Shown: one piece after another, positions 59,701-64,000 of the stretch
Layout of the letters: every line of letters begins with the position of its first letter
How positions within the stretch are numbered: position 1 is the first letter of the stretch
From: Protonemura montana
Lineage: Eukaryota; Arthropoda; Insecta; Plecoptera; Nemouridae
NCBI GenBank assembly: GCA_947568835.1
Contig: CANOQG010000007.1
Location: 2,790,001 to 2,854,000, forward strand
Length of the DNA stretch: 64,000 nt
Reading direction: 5' to 3'
Position numbers and translations under genes: made by a program
Notes under the pieces: generated by a model
Told to the model about the DNA's origin: nothing
The model's input: the letters and a program-made list of their open reading frames with translations, nothing else
Database searches by the model: none

Positions 59701-62700
59701 GGGGCAGGACATGGGGCAGGACATGGGGCAGGACATGGGGCAGGACATGGGGCAGGAAATGGGACAGGACAAAGGGCAGGACATGGGGCAGGACATGGGA
59801 CATGGGGCAGGACATGGGGCAGGACATGGGGCATGACATGGGGCAGGACATGGGACAGGACATGGGGCAGGACATGGGGCAGGACATGGGGCAGGACATG
59901 GGGCAGGACATGAGGCAGGACATGGGACAGGACATGGGGCAGGACATGGGGCAGGACATGGGACATGGAGCAGGACATGGGGCAGGACATGGAGCAGGAC
60001 ATGGGGCAGGACATGGGGCAGGACATAAGACAGGACATAGGGCAGGACATGGGGTAGGACATGGGGCAGGACATGGGGCAGGACATGGGACATGGGGCAA
60101 GACATGGGGCAGGACATGGGGCAGGACATGGGGCAGGACATGGGGCAGGACATGGGGCAGGACATGGGGCAGGAAATGGGGCAGGACATAGGGTAGGACA
60201 TGAGGCAGGACATGGGACAGGACATGGGGCAGGACATGGGGCAGGACATGGGACAGGACATAGGGCAGGACATGGGGCAGGACATGGTGCAAAACATGGG
60301 GCAGGACATGGGACAGGACATGGGGCAGGACATTGGCCAGGCTATGGGGCAGGACATGGGGCAGGACATGAGGCAGGACATGGGACATGGGGAAAGACAT
60401 GGGGCAGGACATGGGGCAGGACATGGGGCAGGACATGGGGCAGGACATGGGACAGGACATAGGGCAGGACATGGGGCAGGACATGGGGCAGGACATGGGG
60501 CAGGACATGGGACAGGACATGGAGCAGGACATGGGGCAGGACATGGGGCAGGACATGGGACAGGACATAGGGAAGGACATGGGGCAGGACATGGGGCAGG
60601 ACATGGGACAGGACATGGGACAGGACATAGGGCAGGACATGGGGCAGGACATGGGGCAGGACATAGGGCAGGACATGGGGCAGGACATGGGGCAGGACAT
60701 GGGGCAGGACATGGGGCAGGACATAAGGCAGGACATTGGACAGGACATGGGGCAAAACATGGGGCAGGACATGGGACAGGACATGTTGCAGGACATGGGG
60801 CAGGACATGGGGCAGGACATGGGGCAGGACATGGGACATGAGGCAGGACAGAGGGAGGACATGGAGCGGGACATGGGGCAGGACATGGGGCAGGACATGG
60901 AGCAGGACATGGGGCAGGAAATGGGGCAGGACATGGGACAGGACATAGGGCAGGACATGGGGCAGGACATGAGGCAAGACATGGGGCAGGACATGGGACA
61001 TAGGGCAGGACAGGGGAAGGACATGGAGCAGGACATGGGGCAGGACATGGGGCAGGACATAAGACAGGACATAGGGCAGGACATGGGGTAGGACATGGGG
61101 CAGGACATGGGGCAGGACATGGGACATGGGGCAAGACATGGGGCAGGACATGGGGCAGGACATGGGGCAGGACATGGGGCAGGACATGGGGCAGGACATG
61201 GGACATGGGGCAGGACATGGGGCAGGACATGGGGCAGGACATGGGGCAGGACATGGGGCAGGACATGGGGCAGGACATAGGGCAGGCCATGGGGCAGAAC
61301 ATGGGGCAGGACATGGAGCAGGACATGGGACATGACATGGGACAGGACATGGGGCAGGACATGGCGCAGGACATGGGGCAGGACATGGGGCAGGACATGG
61401 GGCAGGACATAGGGCAGGACATGGGGTAGGACATGAGGCAGGACATGGGACAGGACATGGGGCAGGACATGGGGCAGGACATGGGACAGGACATAGGGCA
61501 GGACATGGGGCAGGACATGGGGCAAAACATGGGGCAGGACATGGGACAGGACATGGGGCAGGACATTGGCCAGGCTATGGGGCAGGACATGGGGCAGGAC
61601 ATGAGGCAGGACATGGGACATGGGGAAAGACATGGGGCAGGACATGGGGCAGGACATGGGGCAGGACATGGGGCAGGACATGGGACAGGACATAGGGCAG
61701 GACATGGGGCAGGACATGGGGCAGGACATGGGGCAGGACATGGGACAGGACATGGAGCAGGACATGGGGCAGGACATGGGGCAGGACATGGGACAGGACA
61801 TAGGGAAGGACATGGGGCAGGACATGGGGCAGGACATGGGACAGGACATTGCACAGGACATAGGGCAGGACATGGGGCAGGACATGGGGCAGGACATAGG
61901 GCAGGACATGGGGCAGGACATGGGGCAGGACATGGGGCAGGACATGGGGCAGGACATGAGGCAGGACATTGGACAGGACATGGGGCAAAACATGGGGCAG
62001 GACATGGGACTGGACATGGGGCAGGACATGGGGCAGGACATGGGGCAGGACATGGGGCAGGACATGGGACATGAGGCAGGACAGGGGGAGGACATGGAGC
62101 GGGACATGGGGCAGGACATGGGGCAGGACATGGAGCAGGACATGGGGCAGGAAATGGGGCAGGACATGAAACAGGACATAGGGCAGGACATGGGGCAGGA
62201 CATGAGGCAGGACATGGGGCAGGACATAAGACATAGGGCAGGACAGGGGGAGGACATGGAGCAGGACATGGGGCATTACATGGGGCAGGACATAAGACAG
62301 GACATAGGGCAGGACATGGGGCAGGACATGGGGCAGGACATGGGGCAGGACATGGGACATGGGGCAAGACATGGGGCAGGACATGAGGCAGGACATGGGG
62401 CAGGACATGGGGCAGGACATGGGGAAGGACATGGGGCAGGACATGGGGCAGGACATGGGACATGGGGCAGGACAGGGGGAGGACATGGAGCAGGACATGG
62501 GGCAGGACATGGGGCAGGACATGGGGCAGGACATGGGGCAGGACATGGGGCAGGAAATGGGACAGGACAAGGGGCAGGACATGGGGCAGGACATGGGACA
62601 TGGGGCAGGACATGGGGCAGGACATGGGGCATGACATGGGGCAGGACATGGGACAGGACATGGGGCAGGACATGGGGCAGGACATGGGGCAGGACATGGG

Positions 62701-63918
62701 GCAGGACATGAGGCAGGACATGGGACAGGACATGGGGCAGGACATGGGGCAGGACATGGGACATGGAGCAGGACATGGGGCAGGACATGGAGCAGGAAAT
62801 GGGGCAGGACATGGGGCAGGACATAAGACAGGACATAGGGCAGGACATGGGGTAGGACATGGGGCAGGACATGGGGCAGGACATGGGACATGGGGCAAGA
62901 CATGGGGCAGGACATGGGGCAGGACATGGGGCAGGACATGGGGCAGGACATGGGGCAGGACATGGGGCAGGAAATGGGGCAGGACATAGGGTAGGACATG
63001 AGGCAGGACATGGGACAGGACATGGGGCAGGACATGGGGCAGGACATGGGACAGGACATAGGGCAGGACATGGGGCAGGACATGGGGCAAAACATGGGGC
63101 AGGACATGGGACAGGACATGGGGCAGGACATTGGCCAGGCTATGGGGCAGGACATGGGGCAGGACATGAGGCAGGACATGGGACATGGGGAAAGACATGG
63201 GGCAGGACATGGGGCAGGACATGGGGCAGGACATGGGGCAGGACATGGGACAGGACATAGGGCAGGACATGGGGCAGGACATGGGGCAGGACATGGGGCA
63301 GGACATGGGACAGGACATGGAGCAGGACATGGGGCAGGACATGGGGCAGGACATGGGACAGGACATAGGGAAGGACATGGGGCAGGACATGGGGCAGGAC
63401 ATGGGACAGGACATGGGACAGGACATAGGGCAGGACATGGGGCAGGACATGGGGCAGGACATAGGGCAGGACATGGGGCAGGACATGGGGCAGGACATGG
63501 GGCAGGACATGGGGCAGGACATAAGGCAGGACATTGGACAGGACATGGGGCAAAACATGGGGCAGGACATGGGACAGGACATGTTGCAGGACATGGGGCA
63601 GGACATGGGGCAGGACATGGGGCAGGACATGGGACATGAGGCAGGACAGGGGGAGGACATGGAGCGGGACATGGGGCAGGACATGGGGCAGGACATGGAG
63701 CAGGACATGGGGCAGGAAATGGGGCAGGACATGGGACAGGACATAGGGCAGGACATGGGGCAGGACATGAGGCAAGACATGGGGCAGGACATGGGACATA
63801 GGGCAGGACAGGGGAAGGACATGGAGCAGGACATGGGGCAGGACATGGGGCAGGACATAAGACAGGACATAGGGCAGGACATGGGGTAGGACATGGGGCA
63901 GGACATGGGGCAGGACAT
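50773..63918 (-). other. Longest stop-free frame (4,381 codons), judged non-coding
   Basis: On the minus strand the unit reads as repeats of C-P-M-S, L-P-H-V or P-A-P-C depending on frame. This stretch stays open for 13,146 bases and is closed by the landmark-B TAA at 50,773-50,775. The predicted chain is low-complexity and changes motif whenever a 7-bp unit shifts the frame. It has no folded-domain signature. G-to-A variants occur at unit positions 6 and 7, which are replacement sites in the C-P-M-S frame, about as often as at silent positions 5 and 8 in the stretch I tallied (1-1,000), so there is no sign of protein-level constraint. Similar frames lie at 27,891-39,050 (3,719 codons), 12,111-22,211 (3,366), 39,057-46,991 (2,644), 375-8,192 (2,605) and 20,867-28,501 (2,544). 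Their absence of stops is explained by the repeat itself. I do not annotate a gene. Confidence 0.85.
50857..63576 (+). repeat. 6,360-bp tandem duplication inside the 11,716-bp series
   Basis: 50,857-57,216 is followed by a copy at 57,217-63,576. The junction lies within 57,195-57,216, where both parent sequences agree. Every landmark repeats at 6,360 bp (B 52382/58742 and 55916/62276; D 54927/61287). I detected no substitution between the two copies in translation comparisons. The change at 56,211 (acaagggg, where 44,495 gives acaaaggg) is present in both copies, at 56,211 and 62,571. Confidence 0.9.
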
Positions 63919-64000
63919 GGGACATGGGGCAAGACATGGGGCAGGACATGGGGCAGGACATGGGGCAGGACATGGGGCAGGACATGGGGCAGGACATGGG
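63577..64000 (+). repeat. Return to the copy-1 order at the right edge
   Basis: After the 6,360-bp duplicate the sequence continues with the gacatgttgc variant, as at 45,501-45,924 (offset 18,076 = 11,716 + 6,360). The series therefore resumes the order of the first 11,716-bp block and leaves the window inside the array. Confidence 0.8.

Larger units (their letters stand above)
25966..61292 (+). repeat. Landmark variant D (gcaggccatggg), eight copies with CCATGG
   Basis: A variant unit beginning ccatgg in place of acatgg occurs at 25966, 29741, 36515, 43211, 46009, 48231, 54927 and 61287. These are the only CCATGG hexamers I found in the window. An apparent sister copy at 17036 reads ctatgg. 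None was found in the first 25 kb, so the C form probably arose or became fixed in the right-hand part of the array and spread by block duplication; spacings of 3,775, 6,774, 2,222, 11,716 and 6,360 bp match the duplications listed separately. Confidence 0.85.
371..62282 (+). repeat. Landmark variant B (ggcattacat), about 25 dispersed copies
   Basis: The unit acatggggcatt followed by acat gives the landmark ggcattacat. Its tta triplet lies at 375, 5665, 7645, 8902, 10511, 18025, 19282, 20867, 23421, 26955, 28508, 30730, 33673, 35282, 37504, 39057, 40666, 44200, 46998, 49220, 50773, 52382, 55916, 58742 and 62276. It is always preceded by an acagggggagg unit or a close derivative. Spacings fall into repeated classes: 1,257 (twice), 1,553 (three times), 1,609 (four times), 2,222 (three times) and 3,534 bp (four times). 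On the minus strand the triplet is TAA and closes long open frames. The first copy (371-380) is followed by cattgggg rather than catgggg. Confidence 0.92.
1965..63145 (+). repeat. Landmark variant A (attggccaggctat), about 30 dispersed copies
   Basis: A unit pair reading attggccaggctat, always followed 55 bases after its start by the variant acatggggaaag, marks the same point in each higher-order block. Copies start near 1965, 4954, 6934, 8191, 12101, 13806, 16081, 17314, 18571, 22457, 25011, 26244, 27881, 30019, 31656, 33046, 36793, 38430, 42256, 43489, 45054, 46287, 48509, 50146, 53972, 55205, 56770, 60332, 61565 and 63130. Recurring spacings include 1,233, 1,257, 1,565, 1,637 and 3,826 bp. 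The cta inside it reads as TAG on the minus strand and is one of only two common minus-strand stop sources. The copy at 17314 reads aggctattgg instead of aggctatggg. Confidence 0.92.
1..64000 (+). repeat. 12-bp satellite/minisatellite array filling the window
   Basis: The consensus unit on the + strand is acatggggcagg (6 G, 3 A, 2 C, 1 T). It runs in direct orientation from the first base to the last, with no inverted segment and no unique sequence between units. Common single-base variants are G to A at unit positions 5, 6, 7, 8 or 11 (acataggg, acatgagg, acatggag, acatggga, gcaag) and C to T or A at position 9 (ggggtagg, ggggaagg). Rarer forms include aaatgggg, acattggg, acaagggg, acatgttg, atatgggg and an 11-bp unit acagggggagg. 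Both ends are truncated inside the array. Scattered variants in a conserved order show that long blocks, not single units, have been duplicated. I know of no named family with this unit, so the species and chromosomal location stay open. A coding role is not supported. Confidence 0.98.
588..64000 (+). repeat. 7-bp short units (acatggg) interspersed in the 12-bp array
   Basis: At intervals the array contains acatggg followed directly by acatgggg, that is a unit lacking the last five bases (gcagg or acagg). The first clear example is 588-594; others are recognisable as gggacatgggg, gggacatgag and gggacatgg junctions in every block. A related form, acataag followed by acataggg, lies just before each acagggggagg unit. 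Seven is 1 modulo 3, so each short unit moves the 12-bp periodicity by one codon position. This makes conceptual translations pass from D-M-G-Q to H-G-A-G to T-W-G-R on the + strand. Where acatggg is followed by the 5-bp acatg (as near 735), the sum is 12 and phase is kept. Where it is paired with an 11-bp unit (18 bp together), the reading frame is also kept. Confidence 0.9.

Noticed and set aside
50773-63918. A 4,381-codon minus-strand open frame, and several others above 2,500 codons, as giant genes
   Set aside because: The consensus cannot produce a stop, the unit length is divisible by three, and the frame changes at short units. Overlapping frames on both strands are open at once, and I see no protein-level constraint or domain.
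1-64000. CRISPR array
   Set aside because: Units are contiguous 12-mers with no unique spacers, and there are no cas genes.
1-64000. Telomere repeat
   Set aside because: The strand is G-rich, but the 12-bp unit with C and CATG is unlike known telomeric repeats, and higher-order block duplications are not typical of telomerase-made DNA.
1-64000. Splice, promoter or Shine-Dalgarno-like signals (ggtaag, aggaca)
   Set aside because: Strings such as gaggtaagac recur simply as unit variants, with no surrounding gene structure.
1-64000. Inverted repeats, hairpin terminators or transposon ends
   Set aside because: All units I read are in the same orientation; apart from the small CATG palindrome I saw no inverted pair or target-site duplication.

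Overview
The whole 64,000-base window is one uninterrupted tandem-repeat array. The basic unit is 12 bp, acatggggcagg on the + strand. I found no stretch of unique sequence: no gene, RNA gene, transposon, CRISPR array or recognisable promoter or terminator. The array runs off both ends, so the real locus is longer than the window. This much gene-free satellite points to a eukaryotic nuclear genome (heterochromatin, subtelomere, centromere or a large minisatellite) rather than a bacterium or virus. Nothing here identifies the species or chromosomal position.

The array is not homogeneous. Most units carry one or two substitutions (mainly G to A on the + strand), and 7-bp short units (acatggg) occur at intervals. 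These variants recur in a fixed order, so the array has a long-range higher-order structure. Measuring between landmark variants gives module lengths that recur exactly (1,257, 1,553, 1,609, 2,222 and 3,534 bp) and combine by addition. From left to right there are: nested 1,705-, 1,980-, 1,257- and 2,276-bp duplications (about 0.8-17 kb); a near-copy of 6.7-12.7 kb at 17.1-23.1 kb; a 2,554-bp duplication (20.7-25.9 kb); 3,775- and 1,390-bp duplications (25.9-33.7 kb); an 11,716-bp tandem duplication (34.7-57.2 kb); and a 6,360-bp duplication of part of its second copy, reaching nearly to the window end. Shared and private single-base changes give a relative order for several events. The pattern fits repeated unequal exchange.

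Because 12 is a multiple of 3 and the consensus has no stop codon in any of six frames, very long open frames appear, the longest 4,381 codons on the minus strand. I interpret them as a property of the repeat, not as genes. Minus-strand stops come almost entirely from two rare variant units, and 7-bp units shift the frame without closing it. No CDS is annotated. I see no hidden biological system; what merits attention is the layered repeat architecture, the strand asymmetry and the open frames. Block edges were found by comparing offsets by eye; inside a repeat an edge is only defined to within about one or two units.
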